A stretch of DNA of 64,000 nucleotides from Pteria penguin (taxonomy: Eukaryota; Mollusca; Bivalvia; Pterioida; Pteriidae), in contig CM068586.1 in assembly GCA_035048485.1 (NCBI GenBank), positions 30,563,349 through 30,627,348 of the forward strand, written 5' to 3'. The notes under the pieces were generated by a model. It ran no database searches and had not been told where the DNA came from. It was given only the letters and a program-made list of their open reading frames with translations. Positions 12,340 through 25,460 of this stretch are shown in pieces. Within the stretch, counting starts at the first letter, position 1. The number at the start of each line of letters is the position of its first letter. A program made the translations under genes and the position numbers.

Positions 12340-13282
12340 CAGTCAAACCTCGTTATCTCGAAGTCGGAGGGACCGTGGAAAATACTTCGAGATATCCGTA
12401 GTTCGAGATATCCAAATTTCGAGTTTAGGATCACAAATCTTGCAGTTGTTAATGTACGCCGATTCAGTTGACATTTGTGATTATTATAGTAGATGTATGA
12501 GATATACATGTATTTATCAATAAATACGCATGAAGATGTGCATATTGTATTGTTCCTAAATAATTAATCTAAATCTCATCATACCTTTCATATTTTATGA
12601 ATATATAGAGAATATAATCCAAAACTGGAAACGTCATGTTTCCTTTTCAGTAACATCGTAATTTAAATCCAATACTGGATATAAACGTCTTATACTATAC
12701 CTAAAACCGAGGACGGGCTAACACGTAAGACAAGATAAAGACACACGTCATAATTTGATTTAATTACTATTACTTTGCATAAAAATGCATAGACATATAC
12801 ACGGATTGCAAATAGTAATAATGAACAGTGTAAAGAAATTTCTTTAAACGCAGGTATGAAAAAGCACGAATTACAGTTAATGTTAATTATCTCATTTTGT
12901 GTCGAGTTTAATAAACTATCATCATTTATTAATATTTGGTATAAATAGAAGGGTACGCACGGACGCGATCGATTATGTAATTACTGCGGCTTTGTACACC
13001 GACACGGTCAATTGATCACACCACGCGAGCGACCTGTTATTTAGGGTAAATGCCGCGGGGAATATTGTCAATAAGAAGCCAACTTCGAGATAAACCGGGT
13101 AAATAAGAACTTCGGGACTTGAAAATGTATTCGAGATAAGCATGGTATTCGACATATCAGTGTTCGACACATCCGGGGTGAATTTAATCATAATATGAAG
13201 GATTTTTTTCGGGACCGACGTTCGACTTCGAGATATCCCGGGTATTCGAGATATCAGTATTCGAGATATCGAAGTTTGACTG
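12340..13282. mobile_element. pogo/Tigger-like non-autonomous transposon flanked by TA
   Basis: The left end begins CAGTCAAACCTCGTTATCTC and the right end, as its reverse complement, begins CAGTCAAACTTCGATATCTC. Both are directly flanked by TA (12338-12339 and 13283-13284), the target duplication of the Tc1/mariner/pogo superfamily. CAGT-AAACCTCG-TA ends are typical of pogo/Tigger-type elements. The motif TTCGAGATATC recurs several times near both ends and may be a repeated protein-binding site. The interior has no transposase; the minus-strand frame at 12973-13191 shows no DDE motif and is probably chance. Confidence 0.85.
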
Positions 13283-13284
13283 TA

Positions 13285-14595
13285 TTTGAAAATTAATTGT
13301 TATCAGATTTCTTGTGATTTATTACTCGCCCCCCCTCAACAGCAAAATCTAAGAACCATATCTCCGGCAAAGGGAGAAAACCCAAAAATGAATCACCCCC
13401 CCCCCCCCCCCCCCCTTCTTTTATTTGTACTGGTTGATAATGAAGAATTGTACGATGTTTCAGTCAAATATCTTATTCGCCAATACAATGGGTGATTTTC
13501 CTATTGCAGGTCTAAGCATTGTGCTGTAAGCCTACAGGGCAATAAATTTAAGTGAAAGATCGAAGCCACCTAACGACCGAGTTAAAGTAACGACACGTCA
13601 CCCCCACCCCCTTCTCTCTCTCTCTCTCTCTGCTGTGCACGAGATATCGTTTGCAAACGTATTTTAAACTTTTTCAATACAACCAAAATATATATTTGTG
13701 TATGTATTAATGTAAAACATGCAAGATTCAGTGTTCAGTCGGGTCATCATCTTTTATATATAATTTCATGATCGTATCCGTGAAATCAATACAAAAATAG
13801 ATAGGATCGTATTGGGAAAGAATATGTAACGTAACGAAACAATAAAAAAAAGGGGGGGGGGGGTTTCCTCTTTGTTTAGGTCAAACGGCACTTAGTCCAG
13901 GTAACCTTACGACTGGAGCACGCGTGTTGTGTGAAGTCTATTGTTCTACTTCACCCTGGTAGCGAATAAGGGTTTGACTTATGACACTGATTAATACACG
14001 GAATTAGACGATCGTATCCGATGAAATCATAAGATACATACGGCCCTATATCTGGCAGGAGTATGTAAGAAGCCAAGAAATTTAAAGAGGGGGAGGGGGT
14101 GTTTCTGAAAGATACTTTTCTTTACTGTTTAGGTAAGAAAACGACCGACACTCTAGTTTCCCTTGCGACTCCAGTGCGCATGCTTTGTCTTTTGTTCTGA
14201 GATTATAAATATTTTTCAAAAGTTTGCCTGCACTTCACCAGGAAGATAAAAGAATACATAAAAAAGAAGAAAACAGACCAAAGAAAATAATAATTAATAA
14301 AATAGAATGAAGATCAATGTCCATATGTATAAATATCTACCAGAATTAATCAATCGTGTATTTCATCGTAATCGCATGTAATATTTCAAAATCTGAATAT
14401 GTTTATCAGAGCAGTCAATAATGAATATCATATCACATATAATATGAATTTATTTGACTTTAAAGTCGGCTTTACTGTACTGAACCCACAAGTAGTAATT
14501 GCGCTCTTCAATTCGGATCGTTGCCTTCTTTAATTAAGAGTCCGAAATAGGTATTACAAAGAAACTCGGCACACTCTTGGAATAATAAATCATTT
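13285..14595. other. Unrecognised stretch with homopolymer runs
   Basis: It contains a 20-base C run at 13396-13415, a (CT)n tract near 13614-13632 and a G run near 13852-13863. Two segments near 13850-13970 and 14080-14180 share a loose order (G-rich run, GTTT-CT, TTTAGGT, GACTG/GACTCC), perhaps a diverged duplication. No gene was found. Confidence 0.4.
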
Positions 14596-14661
14596 CTTGT
14601 GTGCATGTCCTTGGTGACTTTTGTCATAATGCTTTGTCAGATGTCTTCAGTTTTCTCTTTT
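14596..14661 (+). repeat. PLE-A tail 3' end fragment
   Basis: TTGTGTGCATGTCCTTGGTG, then GCTTTGTCAGATGTCTTCAG and TTTTCTCTT match the 3' end of the first tail variant seen at 15600-15685. Only this last segment is present. Confidence 0.6.
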
Positions 14662-15370
14662 AAATCACACTTATACACGTATCTGTACAATGACCAATCA
14701 GCTTGTCTTTACCGATTTCATTCAAATACCTTTGATGCACTTTTACGACAAGCAGATATACGGGTATAAAGAACGTAGTTATACGTCCAAACAGGGACGT
14801 ATATATCTAAAGCATTATATACGTTCGTGCTCCAGGTGCGCACTATATTTTCAATTTTTATATAAAAAATGCGTGCTAGTTTTAAAAATATTTAGAATAG
14901 CAGAATATCTTAAGATACATTTCAAACGTTCATTGTGTAATCAAGCAGAGGAGATTTAAAAAGATGTTAAATGATTATTAATCAAGATATCTTTAAGTCT
15001 AATTTCGTTATTTTTTCTGCTTCACTGAACAAACACAATACGCATTATCATAAGGTCGCTGCCTTTTTAGCACTATCATACCCATTTACCGGGACATATT
15101 TCGTGTCCACGTTTGACCGTGAGACGGCGCGGACACAGGTAAATGACCACCTATATACGCGGTCAATATGGCCGATATACAGGGACAGTGTCCACGCGTG
15201 TCCGCGGCTTTACACGCCCAAATCCAATGTCCACGGTACATGCACGGTACAAGGAAAATCAAACACAGAGACTTTAGCATCTCGGATACTTTGTTTCTAG
15301 TACGGTTTACTTATGTAAATGTCTCCTTACATATTTTTGATAGCAAGATATTATTGTATAATTTTTTCGT

Positions 15371-15690
15371 GTGTTCTCCTTGAGAAACCTGTTGATCCTT
15401 GTTCTCTATATGGAAGATTATTTATAAAGTTTTAAATGTGTGTCCTTTGATTGTGCTGCTTTTGCGGTGAGTGGGAAGGTGGACGCCCGTAAACCGGTTA
15501 ACCACACGTGACGTTTGTTACTTCAGCTGACCGTCCTAAGTCGGTATCGTAACTGCAGCACAATCGAATATTTTTGTAATGTTTTTCCGTGTATATTCTT
15601 CTGTTGTCATTTTTTTGTGTGCAGGTCCTTGGTGAATTGTGTTTTACAGCTTTGTCAAATGTCTTCTGTTTTCTCTTCTATAACTTTGTT
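15371..15690 (+). repeat. PLE-A tail (variant 1) upstream of a second PLE-A copy
   Basis: This is the 3' half of a PLE-A tail: CCTGTTGATCCTTGTTCTC, GCGGTGAGTGGGAAGGTGG, AAACCGGTTAACCACAC, the core GACCGTCCTAAGTCGGTATC and the 3' end CTTTGTCAAATGTCTTCTG. It is followed at once by the coding end of another PLE-A copy. Penelope-like elements often have such a partial copy in front of a second one, described as a pseudo-LTR. Confidence 0.7.
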
Positions 15691-15870
15691 ATAGGCTCCG
15701 ATAACGTTATTTTATCATGTAATAAAATAGTCAAACGTCTCCTAAATAAACAATATGATATTGAGATCATCAAAAAGACTATAGGTCTTGTATTTGGCCC
15801 CTCTACAGCCTTATGCAGACTTTTACTTGAACGTTGCACGCTGACTAACAGGGCGGTGGGGACTATATGA
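15691..15870 (+). pseudogene. PLE-A reverse transcriptase, last 60 codons (5'-truncated)
   Basis: The frame begins GSDNVILSCNKIVKRLLNKQ, continues YDIEIIKKTIGLVFGPSTAL, and ends LLLERCTLTNRAVGTI before TGA at 15868-15870. It is almost identical to the end of the copy at 53520-53699, so it is the C-terminal segment downstream of the thumb. The palm motifs are absent. The reading frame is open and conserved across copies, which argues that this tail domain was under selection in the active element. Its role is unknown to me. Confidence 0.75.
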
Positions 15871-16375
15871 CGGGCCTTGTCCAAATCTCTTTCAGAGGAG
15901 ACATGGTCCTGAACCTCGTCCCCTCTGACTGTTAGTCGGGACTCCTACAGATCTAGGGTCTGAGCTCGCTTTCAGACTGGCAGAGCACGGTTTATCATGT
16001 TAATGTCGCATATATTTTTATACCATCTTGTGTTTTACAATACCTTACGTGTTTATATTCTTATGACCTCTCAATATGCGATACCTGTTGACCCTTGTTC
16101 TTTACATGGGGGATTATTTATAAATTTTTAAATGTACGTCTTTTGATTGTTCTGCTGTTACGGTGAGTGGGAAGGTGGGCCCGTAAACCGGTTAACCACA
16201 CCATTTGTTTGGCTTTTGTCAAATTAAATGACCGTCCTAAGTCGGTATCGTAATTGCACTACAATCAAATATTTTTGTAATGTGTTAAATGTTCTATTAT
16301 ATTATTTATATTCATGTATTGTATAGCTCCATGGTGACTTCTGCCACATAAGTGAGCCGGTAACTCCTCTTTTTT
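15871..16375 (+). repeat. PLE-A 3' tail (variant 2), full length
   Basis: It follows the stop codon directly and is nearly identical to 53700-54203 throughout, ending GCCACATAAGTGAGCCGGTA. Landmarks are CTGACTGTTAGTCGGGACTCC, GGTGAGTGGGAAGGTGGGCC, AACCGGTTAACCACACC and GACCGTCCTAAGTCGGTATC. The stem ACCG/CGGT in the last block can close over TCCTAAGT. Confidence 0.75.
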
Positions 16376-18780
16376 CTTTAATAGACCAAAGTAATTGGTG
16401 TTGCTGTTATGAATTGCTATTGGAGCAGACATAATATGCTTAGAAATTACAGTAGTAGAACAAGGACTAGAATAAGATATAAAACGTGATTTATATGGAC
16501 TTTAGGGAGCTAATAGATGGTTGGAAGATCATATTTATCAATAGTAATTTTGAAATCAAAATTGGTGATGCGATGGTCATGCAAGATTTTGTCTTTCGAT
16601 CCGAACGAGCAAACTACTAGGACAGAAACAATAATGTAGTTAAATCCCGTCGGTGATTTTCTATTGGGGAAAGTTTTTTTATTACACAGGCACTTTAGCA
16701 ATTGCAATCAAAATACAAAACAAGATAATAAAAATACTATTCTCTCATACTATACCTCAAAGCAGTGCAGGTATAATTTCTTTCGGATTGGATTGTAATG
16801 AAATGAACAAAATTTTAATAAATATACTTTATCCATCTATCAATGAATGTGTGTATAATTTTAATAAATATACTTTATCCATCTATCAATGAACCAATAT
16901 AATGTATAATGAATGTATCCTCCTCTGTAATTCTCGTAGATAACGTATTTCTAGTCGACGTCTTAATGAGAATTTGGTGCCTTCATTAGTTTAATGAGAG
17001 TGCAATTTCTCTTTCTTTTCTGCAGGCTTAAAATAATTTCTCATCACTTAACTAGTAATAATCGGAAAGCGCAGAATATAACTCTAGATATATCCACTTC
17101 GAAGGTATTATTACAAGTTCCAAACGACAGTGCAATATGCCATATTATCATTATCACTACCATGGGTATTTAATTGTGTTACCATTGAAGACATTTGAAT
17201 GCAAGAGTGTATACAATTTGTTACTTTTAACTTTTTACATTACTATCCACTCAATTCCTTTACGATATAGAGGTTGTAAGATATTCCCTTTAACGGTTTG
17301 GTACTTCTTCGACATTGACTTTCAAGAACTTGACTGAAAATATCCGTACAATGGCATGTGACTGTTACATTTTCTGTCTAATGACAGAGTGTGATAGGGT
17401 GTAAGAGATCATATTTAACATGGCCAGCTCAGGCAAAGCTAACAGGAGGAAAAGGAAGAGTTGTAATCGTTCCGTATGAATTGTTTGAAAGAACTTGGCG
17501 AAATGGTAACGTTTTACAGTCGAGAATATCATTCAGCATACGTTCTAGATAATCAGATATCATATTTATTCAGGAGCTATGTATCGACTATACATGGAGA
17601 ACCTCCTTAGTTACATTACTGTTTCATCACCTTCACATTCCTGACTAAGTAGCTGATTTAAATCCCGTTGTTTCTCACAGTAAGTCATTATTTTGCAAAC
17701 TTTGTGTGGCATAAAAGGTTTAATGAGACATGAATACCTCATAGGCATGCAATTAAAGATATTGCTAAACATAAAGGGAAAATGTGTGGGGGTAAAGCTG
17801 AACTCGTTACGAGTGCTATAGAATGCGGTGTTCAGGTGATCAATGTCGCAACATGATATCTAGATACAAGAATTGTCTGTGGTTTTGTTGAAAAATAGTT
17901 CCTGTTTTGGAAAGTGGGGGTGGGGGTGGGGGGCACGTAATTGAATTGTACATTGATCTGATGATGGGATGAGGGATAGTACCGATATTTTAAAATTCAC
18001 ACTTCATAAAAAGGAGTATTAAGGGACCGCTCACTCTAACAATAGCTTAATTCGCAGAGCCTCCACCGAGTTTCATTGAAAATGGGAAATGGCGACGGAC
18101 GATACTTTATCGACTTTCGAGGTAAATTGATAAACTTGTTTAATTGTGTCCTGCCTCCTTAGCAAAAACATAAAGGTAATCATGTCCTTCTTTCTTTCGG
18201 TTTTTTTTTTTGCTTTTTTATCTAAATATATTTTACACACTTATTATTTTACTTGAATCATTCTTCGCTGAGTCCAGTCAACAATATTCTATTTGTGCAA
18301 TTAAAACTTTTGGATCTAGGAGGAAATAATTATAATACCCATCCTCCTTAATTTTACTCAGACCAAATTTGGATCAGTACGGAGCACAGGGGTGACCTTA
18401 CATTGAGAAGTTCATTTCATAAGACGTAATTCGTAATAGACTACTGCAGTAGTAATACGTCAATAGGTAAAAGGGATGACTCGTATCACAGGGTTACCAA
18501 CATCAAACCTCGTTATCTTCGCTAATTTTGCACGCTTTGACAAAAACCTGGTACCGATTGATCGGGGAGAGTCTCTTCTCTTTGTATATATACGCTTTGT
18601 TACTGTTTACTCATATAATCCATCTTTTTTTTTGCACGATTATTTCATTTTGCCTCCAAACGGACGGTTATTGGATACATCGTGATATAAATAACGCCGC
18701 AATGTCCTTTAATCCGAGCCGCAGCAAATCTCCTAGCAACGCATCGTTCGTGTTCTCTCGGGACATACCATTAAGAATGT
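16376..18780. other. Unrecognised stretch with one local duplication
   Basis: A 47-bp tandem duplication lies near 16812-16893 (TTTTAATAAATATACTTTAT then CCATCTATCAATGAA, twice). A G-rich run is at 17920-17935 and a T run at 18200-18210. No gene signature was found on either strand. Confidence 0.45.
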
Positions 18781-18914
18781 AATCGAGTCAGAAGATATAC
18801 AGTAAAATCTGCAGGAAAAATGACAGCGATCAATAAATTATGGCCCTCGTCTGCTCTTCTCAAGATCGCTGTCATTTTTCCCGCAGATTTTACTGTATAT
18901 CTTCTGACTCGATT
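18781..18914. repeat. 134-bp hairpin with 51-bp arms
   Basis: Positions 18781-18831 and 18864-18914 are reverse complements with one mismatch (GCAGGAAAAA against GCGGGAAAAA), separated by a 32-bp spacer. The arm begins AATCGAGTCAGAAGATATAC. It could be a very small foldback element or a snap-back inversion. The minus-strand frame at 18771-18971 only reads through the hairpin. Confidence 0.9.
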
Positions 18915-20768
<1,854 letters not shown>

Positions 20769-20780
<12 letters not shown>

Positions 20781-21120
20781 TTTGCCTCCACCTATTATTG
20801 AGAAAACAGTCCATTCAGAGAATGAGGCAGACATTATCACATAAATTGTTGGATCTGTTCTTTTGTTCGCAGATAAAACATTTTAATCGTGATTCTGTTT
20901 CTCTCGACGTCCTTGATAAACTTCTCCGTAAATATCAGTTTGCTAAAGTAGTGTCACTTAAATCCAGGGGTGGCCTAACAGAACCGTCTTCTGGTATTGT
21001 GCTTGTTGCATGTAGTTTCTCTTTTTTAATGTAAGGTGATATGTAAAATGTCGGCAGACATAAGAAAGCTCTTTGCTAAATCCGATACATCTAGGAAATC
21101 TCTAGGAACAGCTGTTGAAA
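20769..21120 (+). pseudogene. Possible transposase C-terminal fragment
   Basis: One frame reads LPPPIIEKTVHSENEADIIT before a stop. A second, open at 20798-21034, contains HFNRDSVSLDVLDKLLRKYQ, then FAKVVSLKSRGGLTEPSSGI. The pattern of an ENEADII segment followed by a helical stretch and SRGGLTxPS resembles the C-terminal region of P-element/THAP-type and related DNA transposases. That is a weak match by eye with no catalytic residues in view. A third segment (MSADIRKLFAKSD near 21048) may continue it. I cannot exclude a host exon. Confidence 0.3.
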
Positions 21121-21835
21121 ATTAGCATCTGAAATTACATGATACATGTAGCTGTAATAAATAATGCTACAAATACGGAGATAATGTTTACTTGTATGAT
21201 TCATAAAAGTATGTAAAGTCAATGAGATAAAATAAAGCAACAAATTTTATATTATCAGCAACATTCACTGTTTTCATTGTCACAATGATTGAAGTCTCAA
21301 ATGGTAACTGGTGCGTCATTTGCTTTAAAGGGCTATTAATCATTGTCACATGATCCGATCTGTCCACCTTTTATTTCCTCTGGGTAGAAACTGAAAGGCA
21401 AGGCTCCTTTGAATATGCAGTTGATTCTCCTGGTATCTACTGAAAATGAAGATAAATAACATAAAGAGTTCAATAGGTGAATGCCCAAATCACGGTAATA
21501 ATTTTGAGTTTTCAAATGTCAAAAGTCAAAGTAGTAGTAAACGAATAGATGGTCAAGTTACAAAATGAGAGATCCAAGCATGATAAATCTGAACGTCCAC
21601 AGATGCTGAAGTATTCACAGTTACTTTTTGTCTCAACTGCAAAACACAGCGGATCACTTTGTCTGCCGTCCGTGTGTTTGTCTGTCCATTCGTCTCTCAC
21701 ACCTTGATAATAAATTTCGCAGGCTCTACACATATTCCTCAAACACTTAGTTTTCATATATTTAAGCTGGCAACTTAAAAAAAAAGTAAATATCGATATG
21801 ATCATATGAATTATGGATTATAGGATTATCGTAGT
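21121..21835. other. Unrecognised stretch
   Basis: No recognisable gene or repeat. The minus-strand frame at 21512-21805 shows no domain that I know. Confidence 0.4.
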
Positions 21836-21922
21836 ATGCAACAAGGTCACGGTGATGTCTGAAAATGCAACAAGGTCACGGTGATGTCTGAAAATGCAAC
21901 AAGGTCACGGTGATGTCTGAAA
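21836..21922 (+). repeat. 29-bp tandem triplicate
   Basis: Three identical units of 29 bp, each beginning ATGCAACAAGGTCACGGTGA. The lack of any difference between units points to recent expansion or an assembly effect. Confidence 0.95.
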
Positions 21923-23905
21923 TGTTCTCAAGAGGATCTTGGTAGAGTAACACAATACCACGTTAAAGGAGATACCTGAATGCTTCAATGAATGATTTCA
22001 ATAATCGGTAATTAAATAAATGAAATCTTAAACTTTGTATTCAGAAGAGGATTCAGCAATTCCAAGAAGAGAATTTTAAACTAATTGAGTTGAAATGTCT
22101 CACAGAAAGGTAAATCAAAATCATGCAAAATATTTCCACGATTTGAAATAAAGATCCAGAATAATATATCTAGATCGAATGAACATATTTATAGTGGTAA
22201 GGAAATTCCTTATGTTTTTGTTTTTGACAATCTGGAAATTTCAGGAATTTCAACCAGTGGTAAATTTGTGCAGAATCAGGATTTGGATCCTTGAACCTCT
22301 TTCTCAATCACTACTGGTATGCAACATGGTCCATCTTTTATATTCATTGTTTAATGCAGAGAATTCTACTTCAGATATATAATTACCTACCAGTCACAGC
22401 AATTCCTTCATGCATTTGGTAAGAAATGACATTTTTACTCTCCAGTTTTAAAAATTCTGGACGTATTCTCATTGCTGCCCACCAAATCTCAAAATGCTCC
22501 AGATATTTCCACTCTAAGAACTACGAAAATGGACAACTGAAGAAAATGTAGTTTCTTTCGAAATAACAAAGTGCATTCAAGAGTATGTCCATTGTAAAAT
22601 GAAATAATTGCGGGATGAAACTCTTTCAGTTTGTGATTCTATGCATGTATATGTATTGTGCATGAACTGAAAAATATCATCACCAAAGTTTAAGTACTAG
22701 TTTTTGTATCACTAAAATACCAATTATTCCTCTATATTCTTCACCTGTTACTTTGACTAATGCATACACTATAGATTAGTGTTAATGTAACAGGGAGATA
22801 CAGAATCATCATGAGAAGTTTTCATCCAACGTTTTGTCCAATACATATTTAATTGGAAGCAATTACTCTGTAGTAAGCCTTCTGGTGATACAGCTGGATA
22901 GCCACATGAACTAGAAGACCAGGGCGTGATGTGATTTTATGCAATTTCCGTGTATCTTCCTCAAATGTTTTTGAGAGCAAATCTTTCATTTATTTGACAG
23001 TACTTGCTTGTAAATTTAATTAAGCTTAAAAAGATAATTTATTAAGGACTGAACCCCATTACATGTGTATTTACATTTTATATTTTGAAAAACCCTCAAT
23101 CCCTTAATTGCTTAATTGACACGTGAGCTGCAGATGCTGCCTTATAAAGGTGGCTTGGCCACTATAAGTCCTCTGTAAGTAATTTTGAATTCATTCATAG
23201 GGTAAATTTAAGAGATTTAATGTTTTCACATTTGTCAAGAAGCGACGGAGGCAAAGTTTAAGATAACTTTTGTCCTAATTCTTGTTCATCAGTTCTTACA
23301 ACTTAATGTGATGGTACCATTGCGTCAAACTATAGATATACTGCATAACAATATGAAGGAATTGAAAGAATGGTTGATGTAATGAAATACTCTTTTCAGG
23401 CTTCACCAAATCAATTTCCATTTCTTTGCAATTTTCTCTTGAAAAAGTTTGCTAAATGAGGACTGATATATTTAAAGAAGGACAGAGGGAAATTATTAAC
23501 AAAGATTCATGATACATCAGATGCTTTTTTGTATCTCCAATTATAAAACATAAAAGAAAACTTCTGTGAATTAAATTTATCAAATTATGTATTAATCAAA
23601 TTAACCTTTTTAACATATTTTTTGTTAGATGATAATGCAGTTTTCCAAATATCAATGGCGATATTATGACATAACCGTCGCTTGCCTTGACAAATTCTAC
23701 TTGCCATTCTCGAGTAACGTACCTACCTACAGATTTATCTATCTAGATTTTAGAATCAGACGACCGGAATGCCGATTTCAGTGAAGAAAGGTTAGAACCT
23801 GTATTTCTAATGAAAATCCTTAGTGACCATGACTATTAAGGTACTAACAGGAAACCCCTTTCATATAATTAAAATTAAGAACAGTTGGTATTTATATACC
23901 TCATC
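21923..23905. other. Low-repeat stretch with no recognised gene
   Basis: This part shows little similarity to the mobile elements elsewhere in the window and could be intronic or intergenic host DNA. I found no exon with a convincing domain or splice context. Confidence 0.4.
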
Positions 23906-24530
23906 AATGTAAAATACAAAGGTAACTAGTGTCACATGACTATGGCACTAACAACAATGTACCACAGTGGACTTTCACAGACTTCAGAAATTCAGAGGTG
24001 AGACCTTGTGCCTGGGAGGAGTGAGCGTCTCCTGATTGACTAGCCAAATCCGCTTTGAATGCCCTTAAATACAGACGAAACAAATATAATTCAGCACTGT
24101 ATATATACTTGAGTGTAAACAAACACTGTGTAGAAAGTGCCACAGCCACACAACATCAGAGACAGGATATAATAACACTTTAGTCAAACCCTCCGCGGGG
24201 AACTTTTTTACGAGTTCCACACTGCAAAGTGAGTAAGTGGGACGTTAATATAAAATACGAAAGTAACTGGTGTCATATGACTATGGCACTAACAACAATG
24301 TACCACAGTGGACAATCACAAACCTCTGAAATTCAGAGGTGAGACCAGGTGCCCGGGAGGAGTGAGTGTCTCCTGTTTGGTTAGCCACACCCACCTTGAA
24401 TGTCCTTAAATATAGACGAAACAAATATAACTCAGCACTGTATATATACATGGATGTGAACAAACATTGTGTTGAAAGTGCCACAGCTACACAACATCAG
24501 GAAAGGGGTATAAAACACTCAAGTCAAACC
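23906..24530 (-). repeat. Direct duplication of a 285-bp unit
   Basis: Units at 23906-24190 and 24246-24530 align throughout with scattered differences; a CGGGGAACTTTTTTACGAG-type spacer separates them. Each holds a foldable G/C-rich motif (23995-24052 and 24337-24395) also found at 62191-62248. Because of the duplication each unit carries a minus-strand frame of about 67 codons (24149-23940 and 24484-24281) that is similar in both. The differences do not favour silent sites by eye, so I treat these frames as non-coding. Confidence 0.75.
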
Positions 24531-25196
24531 AAGAACAGAAATTAGAGAATGAAATAAAATACTTTTATTGAAACCGATTCCTGAAATACATGGAAACTGC
24601 AGTAGAAAAAAAATATGATATATAATGTCTATAACATAGCATGTTCTTACAATATTGACGTGTCAATGGGTATGAATGGTACTATTTTGGAGTGTGCATG
24701 TGCTGCAAGGATTGGGATGCATGTACATTATATATATGTTTGTGTTCATACTTTTAGCAGTTCAGTTTTTGACAAAAGAAATAATATATAAAACAATTCA
24801 CCAAGCAGCTAAACCATTGCATGGTAGTCCCATTAAAACGGCTGGCTGAGGAGACCAATAAAATTCAGAAACATGCCTGGATATACAGACACCTTTAAAA
24901 TAGTGATGAACTAACTCTAGCTTAAGTAAATACCCCGTCTCTCAAATGTATAAACTAGCAAATTCCTATGTTGTAGACGATTATGGTAGAGAATCAGGTA
25001 ATGAAAAGTGGCTTAAGAAATGAAAATAACAAAAATACATATAAACGAAATCAGTTCAGACTCTACCACTGAGTCTCCAGCTTGTTAAACCGTTAGCACA
25101 GAATCAGATGAGGAAAAAGGATTTTTTCCTCAATGTTTTTAAGAGTCGGCAAAGCAACGGAAAAATGACACAATGAATAAATCAGCACATTCATTA
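24531..25196. other. Unrecognised stretch
   Basis: No recognisable gene. The right end, near 25100-25196, may belong to the broken YqaJ element that follows. Confidence 0.4.
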
Positions 25197-25460
25197 ACAA
25201 AGGTACCAGAGGAAATTAAATCACTAGCAATTTTTCATGGTAAAATATATGGACCTATTGCAAAAGAACAATTTGAGACGGAAACTGGCCTTAAACCCCA
25301 CTAATTTTGTCTGTGAAAACTTTCGTTATTCAGCTTCAACATCAGATGCACTAAAAAGGCTTGACAATGTAATTGAAGTAAAGTGTCCATTTTCAGCAAA
25401 CAAGGAATTTCCCCAGACTTAGCTATGTACCTTAACAGATCAATGATCAGTTCAAATTAG
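25197..25460 (+). pseudogene. YqaJ-type exonuclease domain, broken
   Basis: A first frame from 25203 reads VPEEIKSLAIFHGKIYGPIA then KEQFETETGLK and stops. After a frameshift the next frame gives FRYSASTSDALKRLDN and VIEVKCPFSA. This order, an early basic/acidic helix, then a degenerate G/SASPDA motif, then IEVKCP, is that of YqaJ viral-recombinase-like nucleases of the PD-(D/E)XK fold, where the acidic residue and the lysine of IEVKCP are catalytic. The aspartate-containing ASPD motif is altered to ASTSD. Domains of this type are carried by some animal DNA transposons, which is the likely source. At least one frameshift makes it non-functional. Confidence 0.6.

Larger units (their letters stand above)
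11198..15250. mobile_element. Possible 4-kb element bounded by imperfect inverted repeats
   Basis: The left boundary 11198-11217 reads TACCGTACATGTACCGTGGA. The reverse complement of 15230-15249 reads TACCGTGCATGTACCGTGGA, and similarity continues weakly inward (GTTGGA against ATTGGA). Both flanks are rich in TGTCC/GGACA motifs for about 200 bp inside the ends (11230-11460 and 15090-15220), like subterminal repeats. The open frames at 11104-11653 and 14971-15300 fall in these flanks and are probably not genes. The two ends could instead belong to separate solo copies. Confidence 0.4.

Noticed and set aside
21512..21805. 97-codon minus-strand frame
   Set aside because: No domain, biased composition and no support from neighbours.
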